A DNA stretch of 28,199 nt from UBA8389 sp964472175 (GTDB lineage Bacteria > Bacteroidota > Bacteroidia > Bacteroidales > UBA1402): the NCBI GenBank assembly GCA_964472175.1, contig CAYYJF010000024.1, positions 1-28,199 on the forward strand. Direction: 5' to 3'. A model generated the notes under the pieces. The model searched no databases. It saw only the letters and a program-made list of their open reading frames with translations, and was not told the origin of the DNA. Below are positions 1 through 7,659 of this stretch, in pieces; position 1 is the first letter of the stretch; each line of letters starts with the position of its first letter. Position numbers and translations under genes: made by a program.

Positions 1-91
1 TCACCAGCTCATATCGGTCTTTGTTTTCTGTAAACCACTGCCTGTTGTTGTTGGCCGACAGGTCTTTTATAAAATCAAACAGGGCTTTCAT
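1..91 (-). CDS. DUF2461 family protein, N-terminal fragment (runs off the left edge)
   Basis: Reading the minus strand from ATG at 91-89 gives 30 residues up to the window edge, beginning MKALFDFIKDL and containing NNNRQWFTENKDRYE. The pattern of a short helix, then an N-rich turn, R-x-W-F and then N-K-x-x-Y, is the N-terminal signature of the DUF2461 (TIGR02453) family. These are cytosolic proteins of about 220 residues, common in Bacteroidota and of unknown function. Only the first seventh is present, so nothing can be said about the rest. The call rests on the motif alone. No clear TAnnTTTG promoter is seen just upstream. Confidence 0.72.
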   Translation of the reverse strand, partial: MKALFDFIKDLSANNNRQWFTENKDRYELV

Positions 92-449
92 AGGGATTGG
101 TTTTGGGATGCAATCGAAATACGAACATACGGATAAAATGGTATTTCACAAAGTTGTTTCCGAAGCTAAAGTAGAATTATATGAACTGGAGTTACAAAAT
201 GTGACTGTAACCGACCTTACCACTCCCCATCTATCAGACCATCGATGTTCGTTTTTTAGTAACTGTAAAACCCTCAATTGATTTAATAGTTATGATATTA
301 TCGTAAAAAACAAAATTGAACATACCCAGTTATACAGTTACTTTCAAATCTGCATATTTGGATGATGATCACTTTATTGAAATGATTGGATGGGCGATTC
401 TGAAGGAATTGCGTCTCTGGCGAGCCGCGATCCCGAGTGGGGGAATCCT
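92..449. other. Intergenic region without a supported gene
   Basis: Short open frames here have no recognisable protein character. The stretch is AT-rich and carries several copies of a GTTAC/GTAAC word: GTTACA-N9-TGTAAC at 191-211, AGTAACTGTA at 258-267 and its reverse complement TACAGTTACT at 333-342. These could be regulator sites or chance. The right end (about 400-449) runs into the structured repeat next to the tRNA gene. Confidence 0.5.
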
Positions 450-577
450 GCAGAAACAAAGGATTTTGCATTCCTCCGGAATGTCCTTTAAAACAAAACC
501 CGCATCGCTCAAGCAAGCTTGGTGATGCGGGTTTTATTCTAAAGGATGCCTAACGGCTCAAAATCCTTTGTTTCTGC
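450..577. repeat. Long multi-armed inverted repeat abutting tRNA-Ser
   Basis: A 19-base arm at 450-468 (GCAGAAACAAAGGATTTTG) is repeated exactly in inverse at 559-577. Inside it lie a self-contained hairpin at 469-483 (CATTCC-TCC-GGAATG), a 7-bp pairing 484-490 with 540-546, a 12-bp pairing 495-506 with 524-535, and another small hairpin at 548-557 (GCC-TAAC-GGC). The junctions have zero or one unpaired base, so the element can be drawn as a four-way junction with a terminator-like apex. It may be a dispersed palindromic repeat or a structured tRNA 3' trailer. The arm's last base (577) is also the tRNA discriminator base. Confidence 0.8.
495..535 (-). terminator. Probable bidirectional intrinsic terminator after tRNA-Ser
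   Basis: A perfect 12-bp stem (AAAACCCGCATC with GATGCGGGTTTT) encloses a 17-base loop. On the minus strand it is followed by a T-rich run (TTTTGTTTT), as expected for ending the tRNA transcript. On the plus strand it is followed by TTTTATTCT. It forms the tip of the larger inverted repeat at 450-577. Confidence 0.75.
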
Positions 578-663
578 GGAGAGTGAGGGATTCGAACCCC
601 CGGAACCCCGAAGGGTTCAACAGATTTCGAGTCTGCCACAATCGACCACTCTGCCAACTCTCC
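577..663 (-). tRNA. tRNA-Ser (anticodon CGA)
   Basis: The minus strand folds as a class II tRNA. The acceptor stem GGAGAGT (663-657) pairs with ACTCTCC (584-578), with discriminator G at 577. The anticodon stem GCAGA/TCTGT closes the loop CTCGAAA, giving anticodon CGA, which reads UCG serine codons. The long variable arm is a perfect GAACCC-TTCG-GGGTTC hairpin (603-618) typical of tRNA-Ser, and the T-loop is TTCGAAT. CCA is not encoded (the next bases are CAG). Length 87 nt. Confidence 0.96.
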
Positions 664-672
664 GAAGGCCTG

Positions 673-704
673 CAAATGTACAATTTTTATTTTATAGCAG
701 GCAA
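673..704 (-). promoter_or_regulatory. Bacteroidota promoter for tRNA-Ser
   Basis: On the minus strand, TACATTTG (680-673) matches the -7 consensus TAnnTTTG, with TTG (704-702) 21 bases upstream as the -33 element. The predicted start site falls within a few bases of the tRNA 5' end at 663. Confidence 0.65.
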
Positions 705-724
705 GGCTCCACTTTGATTTTTTC

Positions 725-732
725 TATCTTTG
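725..732 (+). promoter_or_regulatory. Candidate -7 element for the holB operon
   Basis: TATCTTTG matches TAnnTTTG and lies 32 bases before the holB ATG, so the leader would be about 25 nt. No convincing TTTG is found at the expected -33 distance, so this is a half-supported promoter. Confidence 0.45.
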
Positions 733-763
733 TGAGCAGAAGCCAGCACCAATATAAGCCACT

Positions 764-1927
764 ATGTATTTCAAGGATGTAATCGGACAATCTGATATCA
801 AAAGCAGACTCATTGAAATGGTTGGAGAAAATAAGGTTCCCCATGCCATCCTGTTTTCGGGAAATGAGGGCACCGGATCTTTTCCTTTGGCTTTGGCTTT
901 TGCCAGGTATGTACATTGTACAGACAAGAAAGCATCGGACGCTTGCGGGGTATGTCCATCGTGTAAGAAATTCGACAAATTGGTGCATCCGGATACGCAT
1001 TTTGTTTTTCCCATTGTCAAACAAGGCAGTGGCAAAAAGTCGGTGAGCGACGATTGTCTTCAAGACTGGAGAGCTTTTTTGAATGCCAATCCATATTTTT
1101 CCTTTCAGTCGTGGTTGAATCACATCAACGCCGGCAACTCGCAAGGCATGATTTACGCCGAAGAAGGCGAAGAAATTATTCGAAAGCTGAATTTCAAGAC
1201 CTTCGAATCGGAGTATAAGGTGATGTTTATCTGGCTGCCGGAAAAAATGCACACCACCTGCGCCAATCGCTTGCTTAAGATTTTGGAGGAACCACCGGGT
1301 AAAACCATTTTTGTGCTGGTTTCGGAAAATCCGGAGCAATTGCTGACCACCGTATTGTCTCGTACACAAGCCATTCGCGTGAAAGGCATTGCAGAAAACG
1401 ACCTGAGCGAACAACTGTCCAAGCTCTTTGATTTGTCGGGCAACGATTTGCAGGCTTGCCTGCATTTGGCAAATGGCAACTGGTTGAAAGCCGTGGAGTA
1501 TGTTCAGTCGAGTCGGGATAACAGCTTTTTCCTTCAACAGTTTATCCGTTGCATGCGGGGCGCCTATACCATTGCCAATTTTTCACCCGAAAAGAAATTG
1601 GACAAGCAACGCAGTTTGAAAGATCTGAAGCTTTGGTCGGAAGAAATGGCAAAGTTAGGCAGGGAACAATCCAAAAAGTATTTTTCCAATGCCCAGCGGT
1701 TGCTGAGAGAAAATTTTATCATGAACCTGAGCCAGAGCGACCTGAATTATCTTCACCCGGAAGAATTGGCTTTTTCCAAGAAATTTTCACCTTTTATCAA
1801 CCACAAAAACGTGGTCTTTTTTATGGAGGAATTGTCTTTGGCAGAACGTCAGATTGAGCAAAATGTCAGCCCAAAACTGATTTTTTTCGATTTGGCACTC
1901 AAATCCATCATGCTCTTTAAGAAATAG
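764..1927 (+). CDS. holB: DNA polymerase III subunit delta' (clamp loader)
   Basis: The 387-residue protein is the delta' subunit of the clamp-loader complex, which opens the sliding clamp and places it on primed DNA. It begins with the AAA+ N-terminal pattern (FKDVIGQSDIKSRL) and has a degenerate P-loop, GNEGTGSF (residues 33-40). The Lys of Walker A is missing, as is normal for non-hydrolysing delta'. A zinc-binding cysteine set lies at C52, C61, C64 and C67. The conserved HPD and FVFP segment follows, then LLKILEEPP and the arginine-finger-like LSRTQ. First gene of holB-ricT-gldH; ricT follows after 56 bases. The ATG start gives the usual N-terminus with no extra residues. Confidence 0.93.
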   Translation: MYFKDVIGQSDIKSRLIEMVGENKVPHAILFSGNEGTGSFPLALAFARYVHCTDKKASDACGVCPSCKKFDKLVHPDTHFVFPIVKQGSGKKSVSDDCLQDWRAFLNANPYFSFQSWLNHINAGNSQGMIYAEEGEEIIRKLNFKTFESEYKVMFIWLPEKMHTTCANRLLKILEEPPGKTIFVLVSENPEQLLTTVLSRTQAIRVKGIAENDLSEQLSKLFDLSGNDLQACLHLANGNWLKAVEYVQSSRDNSFFLQQFIRCMRGAYTIANFSPEKKLDKQRSLKDLKLWSEEMAKLGREQSKKYFSNAQRLLRENFIMNLSQSDLNYLHPEELAFSKKFSPFINHKNVVFFMEELSLAERQIEQNVSPKLIFFDLALKSIMLFKK

Positions 1928-1983
1928 ATTTGCATGCATCGTCTTTTTCGCCTAATTTTGAATTCGTTAGACACAACAATGAC

Positions 1984-3363
1984 ATGGAATATAAACTCAA
2001 TTTACCCGGATGCTACCTTAAAAGAAAGGGTTGCAGTGGGATTAAGATAAAAAAATTAAACTCCTTCGATTGGCTGAGCGACTTACAGCCAGCACAAGAT
2101 TTGACGGACTGGGTCGAAGTACAATTTAAAAATACCAGAAAAAGCTTTTTTTTAAACAGTACCAAGATTCCCTTGATCAAAGGCGATATTGTCGCGGTTG
2201 AATCCAATCCGGGTCACGACATTGGTGAAGTGACCATGGTCGGTGCACTGGTGTTGAAACAAATGAAAAAAACCCATTTCAGGTTTGAAAGCCACGAAAT
2301 CAAGCGGGTTTACCGAAAAGCCAGGCCGGTGGATATGGAAAAGTATCAGGAAGCCAAGGCCTTGGAGCACGACACCATGCTCAAGTCAAGAAAAATTGCC
2401 GAGGACCTCAAACTCAACATGAAAATTGGGGATGTGGAGTATCAGGGCGATGGCAACAAGGCTATTTTCTATTACATCGCCGACGACAGGGTCGATTTTC
2501 GGCAATTGATTAAGGTGTTGGCTGAAACCTTTAGGGTAAGGATTGAAATGAAACAAATCGGTGCACGCCAGGAAGCCGGAAGAATTGGCGGTGTGGGGCC
2601 TTGTGGCAGAGAATTGTGCTGCTCTTCGTGGATGACCAACTTCGTTTCGGTTTCGACCGGTGCAGCCAGATACCAGGATCTGTCCATGAATCCGCAAAAA
2701 TTGGCCGGACAATGTGCCAAACTGAAGTGTTGTTTGAACTATGAAACAGATGTTTACGCTGAAGCGCAACGTGATTTTCCTTCCAAAGAAGTCGTTCTGG
2801 AAACCAGAGATGGGGTTTTCTATCAAGTCAAAGCCGACTACTTCAAACGGACCATTTTGTATTCAACCAGCAAAGATTTTATTGCAAATGCAGTCACGAT
2901 ACCTGTTGAGCGTGCCAAATACATCATTTCCTTGAATAGAAAAGGGGTCAAAGTGGATCAACTGGTTGAAGATAAGGAAGAAAAGCCAGTCAAAAAAGAT
3001 TTTGGAGACATTTTGGGACAGGATTCTCTGCATCGTTTTGACAAAAGCAACAATAGCAGCAATAACAACAATAACAGCAAACCCAAGAAATTCAAGCAGG
3101 GAAAGCCTTTCAAAAACAACGAGGATAAGCCTTTGAACAACAAACCTTCACAGGATAGGTCCAAACCAAAACCGGCTCAAAACGTTCAACCGAATCAAAA
3201 CGTTCAACCGAATCAAAATGCGAACCTGAATCCAAATCAAAATCAGAACAGGAATCAAAATCCAAACCCGAATCAAAACCGTACAAACAATGCCAAGAAA
3301 GGCAGAGGCCGATTTGAAAAACCGCAAAAAAATACCAACAACAATCCTGAAACCAACCAATAG
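1984..3363 (+). CDS. ricT: RicT/YaaT-type PSP1 domain protein
   Basis: 459 residues from the first ATG. A longer frame from TTG at 1930 adds 18 unconserved residues and is not preferred. The PSP1 core spans roughly residues 30-270 and carries two paired-cysteine motifs, C207-x4-CC213 (in GGVGPCGRELCCSSW) and C244-x4-CC250. These resemble the cysteines that bind a 4Fe-4S cluster with RicA/RicF in Bacillus, where the complex affects RNA processing and phosphorelay. RicA/RicF partners are usually not found in Bacteroidota, so the role here is unknown. The last hundred or so residues form a low-complexity Asn/Pro/Gln/Lys tail that is probably disordered. It sits between holB and gldH, a conserved Bacteroidota order, and gldH starts 8 bases after it. 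Confidence 0.9.
   Translation: MEYKLNLPGCYLKRKGCSGIKIKKLNSFDWLSDLQPAQDLTDWVEVQFKNTRKSFFLNSTKIPLIKGDIVAVESNPGHDIGEVTMVGALVLKQMKKTHFRFESHEIKRVYRKARPVDMEKYQEAKALEHDTMLKSRKIAEDLKLNMKIGDVEYQGDGNKAIFYYIADDRVDFRQLIKVLAETFRVRIEMKQIGARQEAGRIGGVGPCGRELCCSSWMTNFVSVSTGAARYQDLSMNPQKLAGQCAKLKCCLNYETDVYAEAQRDFPSKEVVLETRDGVFYQVKADYFKRTILYSTSKDFIANAVTIPVERAKYIISLNRKGVKVDQLVEDKEEKPVKKDFGDILGQDSLHRFDKSNNSSNNNNNSKPKKFKQGKPFKNNEDKPLNNKPSQDRSKPKPAQNVQPNQNVQPNQNANLNPNQNQNRNQNPNPNQNRTNNAKKGRGRFEKPQKNTNNNPETNQ
3181..3216 (+). repeat. 18-bp tandem repeat in the ricT tail
   Basis: Two exact copies of AACGTTCAACCGAATCAA stand in tandem and encode NVQPNQ twice. They lie within the low-complexity C-terminal tail of ricT and mark a spot that could expand or contract by slippage without shifting the frame. 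Confidence 0.85.
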
Positions 3364-3371
3364 ATTTTGAT

Positions 3372-3866
3372 ATGATCCGTATCAAAAGAATCGTTCAACA
3401 AACCGCCATCATTGCAGTGCTGGGTGTGTTTTTTGCCTGCCAACGGGATAGCCAGTACCACAAATCGGAAAGCATTCCTGTTTCGGGTTGGGAAATGAAC
3501 CAAACGCTATACTTTCAGGACAGCTTGAAACAAGATGCACCCGAGCAGCTTGGAATAACCATCGAATTGCGGCACAACAATTTATACCCGTATCAGAATT
3601 TGTGGTTGTATGTTCGAACCCGATGTTCGAATGGTTTCAATCGAATAGACTCCATCAATTGGAAACTTTCAGAACCCAACGGTCGCTGGGTTGGCGATGG
3701 TTGGGGTTCTTTGTATCACCTCACCTACCAACTACAGGATATAAACATTCCCAAAAGCAAGAATGCAAGGTGGTTTGTTGTTGAAATTCAACATGGTTTG
3801 AATGATCCTGTACTAAAAGGCATTGAAAGCATTGGCGTGCATGTCTTTACAAACAAAAACAATTAA
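3372..3866 (+). CDS. gldH: Gliding-motility-family lipoprotein GldH
   Basis: 164 residues with a lipoprotein signal peptide: positive MIRIKR, a hydrophobic stretch, then FFAC with the lipidated Cys at 23. The body matches GldH, with a W-x-x-N/F-x-D-S segment early, the phrase NLWLYVRT near residue 80 and the GxWxGxGWGSLYH-like segment (NGRWVGDGWGSLYHL). In Flavobacterium, GldH is a periplasm-facing lipoprotein needed for gliding. It is also found in non-gliding members of the phylum, so its presence does not prove motility. It is co-directional with ricT and ends in a four-base overlap (TTAA) with the stop codon of convergent rodA; no terminator separates them. Confidence 0.88.
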   Translation: MIRIKRIVQQTAIIAVLGVFFACQRDSQYHKSESIPVSGWEMNQTLYFQDSLKQDAPEQLGITIELRHNNLYPYQNLWLYVRTRCSNGFNRIDSINWKLSEPNGRWVGDGWGSLYHLTYQLQDINIPKSKNARWFVVEIQHGLNDPVLKGIESIGVHVFTNKNN

Positions 3867-5326
3867 CGCCTTTGTGAACGGTCTGCATCGAGACGGATAA
3901 AGACAAACAACAAAATGGTAAAGGCCCACAAAGAAGAGCCTCCGTAACTGATAAAAGGCAAAGGAATGCCTATGACAGGCAGCATACCCAGCACCATCCC
4001 GATGTTCACAAAGATGTGGAAAAACAGAATGCTGACCACACAATAGCCGTAAATTCTGGAAAAAGCCGATCGTTGTCGTTCAGCCATCCAGATAAGTCTT
4101 AACAATAGAGCCAAATATAGACCCAACAAGATCACTGACCCCAAAAAACCTTGCTCCTCTCCCACCGTGCAAAAAATAAAATCGGTGTCTTGTTCAGGCA
4201 CATATTTTAGTTTGGTCTGCGTCCCATTTAAAAAGCCCTTACCGGAAAAGCCACCAGATCCAATGGCAATTTTCGATTGATTGACATTGTAACCTGCCCC
4301 CGTCGGATCGTCCTCCAAGCCGAGCAACACACTGATGCGAATTTGTTGATGTGGCTCTAAAACCTGATTGAATCCATAATCGACAGAATATAGGAAGCCA
4401 ACAGAAAACAGGGCGAACAAACCAATCAGGAGATGGGTGTTCACATGGTAACTAATTGATAAATAAATCAAATACAAGACATTGAGCCCCAATAGAATCA
4501 ACTGAAGTGAACAAAGGTTGAAGGAAGCCCAACCCAACCATTGAATAACGATGGCCAGCAATAAAACAGGTACATTCATCCAAAGAATCCATTTTACGGC
4601 AGAAGTATCTTTTCTATACGCCAACAACAGACCACAAATTAACACCGTCACCAAAAGCAAAACCACAAAAGTACCAACCGGCGTTACACCAAAAATAGTA
4701 ATCGTACTAAACTTAAGTCCGATCACGAAAATAGCCGTCAAACAAACCACCACAAACAAGATGATGCCAGGCATGCCCTCTCTGTATAACATCAGCATCA
4801 TGGCGAAAAACACCAATGCCGAACCTGTTTCGTTTTGCAAAACAATCAATCCCACCGGCAAAAAGAGGATGCCAAATACGATCAATGCGTTTCTAATTGA
4901 ACGGATATTGAAATTGTAGGCCCCCATGTATCTGGCCAACATCAATGCCGTTGCAAATTTGGCAAATTCTGCAGGCTGAATTTTTACTGCCGGGCCAAGA
5001 GACAGCCAAGATTTGGATCCTTTCACCTCGGACCCCAACACAATGGTTGCAATCAATAAGCATATCAGAAAGGCGTAGATGACAAAAGACCATGAAAAGA
5101 AGTGGTTGGCATCAATCAATAGAATCAAAACAGCCAGAGCAACAGAAGTTCCCACCCACACCACTTGCATACCGGACCGATTTTCCATATTGAAAAATCC
5201 GGTACTTTCAAATTCATAGCTTGCCCCGTATATACTCAACAAGCCAATCAGGATCAATGCCAAATACATCAAACACACCGGCCAATCCAGTGATCTCCAA
5301 ACCGAACCATTCTCAGGGTGATACAA
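3863..5326 (-). CDS. rodA: Rod shape-determining protein RodA (SEDS glycosyltransferase)
   Basis: 487 residues, an integral membrane SEDS-family peptidoglycan polymerase that works with PBP2 in side-wall synthesis. About ten hydrophobic segments are visible. Conserved pieces include KIQPAEFAKF, the extracellular loop DDPTGAGYNVNQSKIAIGSG (the Asp before PTGAGY corresponds to the catalytic Asp of the family), DTDFIFCTVGEEQGF and ISYGGSS near the C-terminus. The start must be TTG at 5326-5324: an in-frame TGA lies two codons upstream (5332-5330), and no ATG or GTG occurs before the first membrane helix. The start overlaps the end of mrdA by 14 bases, so translation is probably coupled. The central part is slightly longer than E. 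coli RodA because of extra loops between helices. Confidence 0.93.
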   Translation of the reverse strand: MYHPENGSVWRSLDWPVCLMYLALILIGLLSIYGASYEFESTGFFNMENRSGMQVVWVGTSVALAVLILLIDANHFFSWSFVIYAFLICLLIATIVLGSEVKGSKSWLSLGPAVKIQPAEFAKFATALMLARYMGAYNFNIRSIRNALIVFGILFLPVGLIVLQNETGSALVFFAMMLMLYREGMPGIILFVVVCLTAIFVIGLKFSTITIFGVTPVGTFVVLLLVTVLICGLLLAYRKDTSAVKWILWMNVPVLLLAIVIQWLGWASFNLCSLQLILLGLNVLYLIYLSISYHVNTHLLIGLFALFSVGFLYSVDYGFNQVLEPHQQIRISVLLGLEDDPTGAGYNVNQSKIAIGSGGFSGKGFLNGTQTKLKYVPEQDTDFIFCTVGEEQGFLGSVILLGLYLALLLRLIWMAERQRSAFSRIYGYCVVSILFFHIFVNIGMVLGMLPVIGIPLPFISYGGSSLWAFTILLFVFIRLDADRSQRR

Positions 5327-7160
5327 AGCTCATCAAGTTAGTGTTTAACAACATCGTTTCTTTCCAAATGCGGCTGGGATCAACCGCACCTTTAATGTAT
5401 TTTTCCATCAACAAACTGGCGATTGGTCCGGCCGTCGTAGCACCAAACTTTCCATTTTCCACAAAAACCAACAAACAGATTTTCGGATCCTGCATGGGTG
5501 CAAAACACATATAAATGGAATGGTCAGGACCTGCATTTTGTGCCGTACCCGTTTTTGCACATATATCAATGCCGGGAATGGACAATCCTGCTGCTGTTCC
5601 ATTCAATGTTGCCGCATGCATGCCTTCATAGACGTATTTGAAATAGGTTGAATCAACCATGGTCACATGCTTTTTAGTATACAACGTATCTTTGGGCAAC
5701 CCTTTGACCTGTTTCACCAAATGTGGCGTAATATACCAACCTTTGTTGGCAATGGTGGCACATAAGTTGGCGATTTGCATGGGAGTGGTTAAGACTTCAC
5801 CCTGCCCGATGGCATTTGAAATGATGGTAGCCCCTCTCCATCCCCGTTTCCCGTACCATTTATTGTAATAGGTACTGTTTGGAATCATTCCCCGTTTTTC
5901 GTACGGCAAATCGACACCCAATTTGTATCCAAATCCAAAGGAAACCATATAATCACGCCAGGTATCCATGGCTGTCTGCACAGAACTATACTTCCGACTG
6001 TCCATCATGGTTCGGTAACCATAACAAAAATAGGCATTGCAGGAATTGGCCAAAGCACCAACCAGCGATAAAGGAGAAGCATGCGCATGACAACCCACTT
6101 TGTGCCTGGAAGTATAATAGTAACCACCGTAACATGATACTGCAGTATAAGGATTGGTTATGCCTTCTTGCAAAAACACCAGACCTTGTACCGTTTTAAA
6201 GGTCGACCCCGGGGGGTAATTAGACTGTATAGGCCTGTTTAAGAATATTTTATGAGGAGATGACTCCAACAATTTGTAGTTCACCGCACGTTGCCTGCCC
6301 ACCAACAAATTCGGATCATAAGTCGGAGCTGAAACATAGGCCAAAATCTCACCGGTTTTCGGTTCAATGGCCACAATGGCTCCCCTTTTGTTGACCATCA
6401 GTTTTTCAGCATATTCCTGCAGTTCAGCATCAAGCGAAAGCACCAAATCTTTTCCGGGTTGGGCTTTGATATCGTGCTTGCCCTCATCGTAGCGACCTTT
6501 GATCCGGCCATGTGCATCCCGCAACAACACTTCAACACCCTTAACACCCCTCAAGGCTTCTTCATACTGTTTTTCAATGCCTGACCGGCCACCATAGTCT
6601 CCTGTCACATAATAGTCATCCGCTTCAATATCTCTTCTAGACACCTCAGAAACATAGCCCAGGGCATGCGCTGCAATGGGCAAACTGTAATCTCTCAACG
6701 TTCGACTTCTGACAGAAAAACCTCGAAAATGAAACAATTTTTCCTGTAGTATGCCATACGTATTCACATTCAATTGCGCAATAAAAAGTTGTGGTGTATA
6801 CGATGAATAACCCGGGTTTTTCCTTCTGTCCTTAATGTCTTTCATCCGCTTGAGAAATTCCCACTTCGTGATTCCTATGGTTTTGCAAAAATCGAGCGTA
6901 TCCAGATTTTTGATTTCACGAACAGTGACCATCACGTCATAAGCCGGTTTGTTATAAACCAGCAATTTTCCATTCCTGTCAAAAATAGACCCTCTTGCAG
7001 GATAAATGAGTTTCTTATAAAAAGCATTGCTATCGGCAAATTCCTTGTATTCGGGATTGATTAGCTGCAATGATGCCAATCTGAGGACATACAAAACCAT
7101 CACACATACAATAATGAGCACGATGGTGTCTTTCCTTTTTAAGGTTTCAAATCCTTGCAT
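5313..7160 (-). CDS. mrdA: Penicillin-binding protein 2 (cell elongation transpeptidase)
   Basis: 615 residues. One N-terminal membrane anchor (about residues 12-30, VLIIVCVMVLYVLRLASLQL) is followed by the PBP dimerisation/pedestal domain and the transpeptidase domain. The three penicillin-binding motifs are all present: SxxK as S319-T-F-K322, SxN as S373-C-N375, and KTG at 536-538. It crosslinks the glycan made by RodA during elongation. The gene overlaps mreD upstream and rodA downstream by 14 bases each. It is about 15-20 residues shorter than E. coli PBP2, mostly at the C-terminus. Confidence 0.95.
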   Translation of the reverse strand: MQGFETLKRKDTIVLIIVCVMVLYVLRLASLQLINPEYKEFADSNAFYKKLIYPARGSIFDRNGKLLVYNKPAYDVMVTVREIKNLDTLDFCKTIGITKWEFLKRMKDIKDRRKNPGYSSYTPQLFIAQLNVNTYGILQEKLFHFRGFSVRSRTLRDYSLPIAAHALGYVSEVSRRDIEADDYYVTGDYGGRSGIEKQYEEALRGVKGVEVLLRDAHGRIKGRYDEGKHDIKAQPGKDLVLSLDAELQEYAEKLMVNKRGAIVAIEPKTGEILAYVSAPTYDPNLLVGRQRAVNYKLLESSPHKIFLNRPIQSNYPPGSTFKTVQGLVFLQEGITNPYTAVSCYGGYYYTSRHKVGCHAHASPLSLVGALANSCNAYFCYGYRTMMDSRKYSSVQTAMDTWRDYMVSFGFGYKLGVDLPYEKRGMIPNSTYYNKWYGKRGWRGATIISNAIGQGEVLTTPMQIANLCATIANKGWYITPHLVKQVKGLPKDTLYTKKHVTMVDSTYFKYVYEGMHAATLNGTAAGLSIPGIDICAKTGTAQNAGPDHSIYMCFAPMQDPKICLLVFVENGKFGATTAGPIASLLMEKYIKGAVDPSRIWKETMLLNTNLMSFVSP

Positions 7161-7659
7161 CCTGGTGACGGTTTATGCGTTCAAATGCACCCACAAAGAG
7201 CAAAGTAAACAGGGAACAAACCGGAATTTTTAACAGCAATTGCAGGCTGTTTTCAAACGAAAAAGACTCCAGAATAAACGTGATGGAATGATGCAATACC
7301 ACCAGCAAAATGGCATATTTCCAGAAGTTGGAAACACCCAGTGACACAATGCCGACATCTCTGTCGTCCAAATCCACTTTTGAAATAAACAAACGCAAGA
7401 CATAGTAACGAAGAAAAGCAATAAAGGTGGTGGATGCAGCATGCATGCCCGGGGTATTGGACAGCACATCAACAGACAAGCCCAATAAGAAACCGCAAAT
7501 AACGGTTGCTGCCGGAGAAAAATCAGATGGCCATTTCAACAAAGCATAGACATAAATCAGAGGCAAAAACAAGCCAAAAAAATGGGTATTGTCGAGAATA
7601 AACACTTGCATTCCGACCAAACCAATCCACCAAAGAAAATGTTTGAGCAACTGTATCAT
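7147..7659 (-). CDS. mreD: Rod shape-determining protein MreD
   Basis: 170 residues, strongly hydrophobic, with five or six membrane segments and the MreD-like piece FLLGLSVDVLSNTPGMHAAS, whose GLxxD core is the best conserved part of this small family. MreD links MreC and MreB to the RodA-PBP2 synthase in the inner membrane. The start overlaps mreC by four bases (ATGA type) and the end overlaps mrdA by 14 bases. Sequence alone would give a modest call; position in mreBCD-mrdA-rodA makes it firm. Confidence 0.9.
   Translation of the reverse strand: MIQLLKHFLWWIGLVGMQVFILDNTHFFGLFLPLIYVYALLKWPSDFSPAATVICGFLLGLSVDVLSNTPGMHAASTTFIAFLRYYVLRLFISKVDLDDRDVGIVSLGVSNFWKYAILLVVLHHSITFILESFSFENSLQLLLKIPVCSLFTLLFVGAFERINRHQDARI

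Noticed and set aside
316..525. Open frame of 69 codons on the plus strand
   Set aside because: It runs through the structured repeat and the terminator stem, has no protein-like character and no start signal.
450..577. Possible integration (att) site duplicated from the tRNA 3' end
   Set aside because: The 19-base copies are inverted, whereas integration at a tRNA gene leaves direct repeats, and no integrase gene is near.
692..1537. 281-codon minus-strand frame opposite holB
   Set aside because: It lies wholly opposite a clear gene, has no recognisable motif and no promoter; a shadow of holB codon bias.
1930..1983. Longer RicT starting at TTG 1930
   Set aside because: The 18 added residues do not look like the family N-terminus; ATG at 1984 gives a normal start.
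3040..3300. Possible CRISPR-like or satellite repeat
   Set aside because: The repeats are short, in frame and encode Asn/Pro/Gln; there are no regular spacers.
4551..4919. 122-codon plus-strand frame opposite rodA
   Set aside because: It is antisense to membrane-segment codons and has no independent support.
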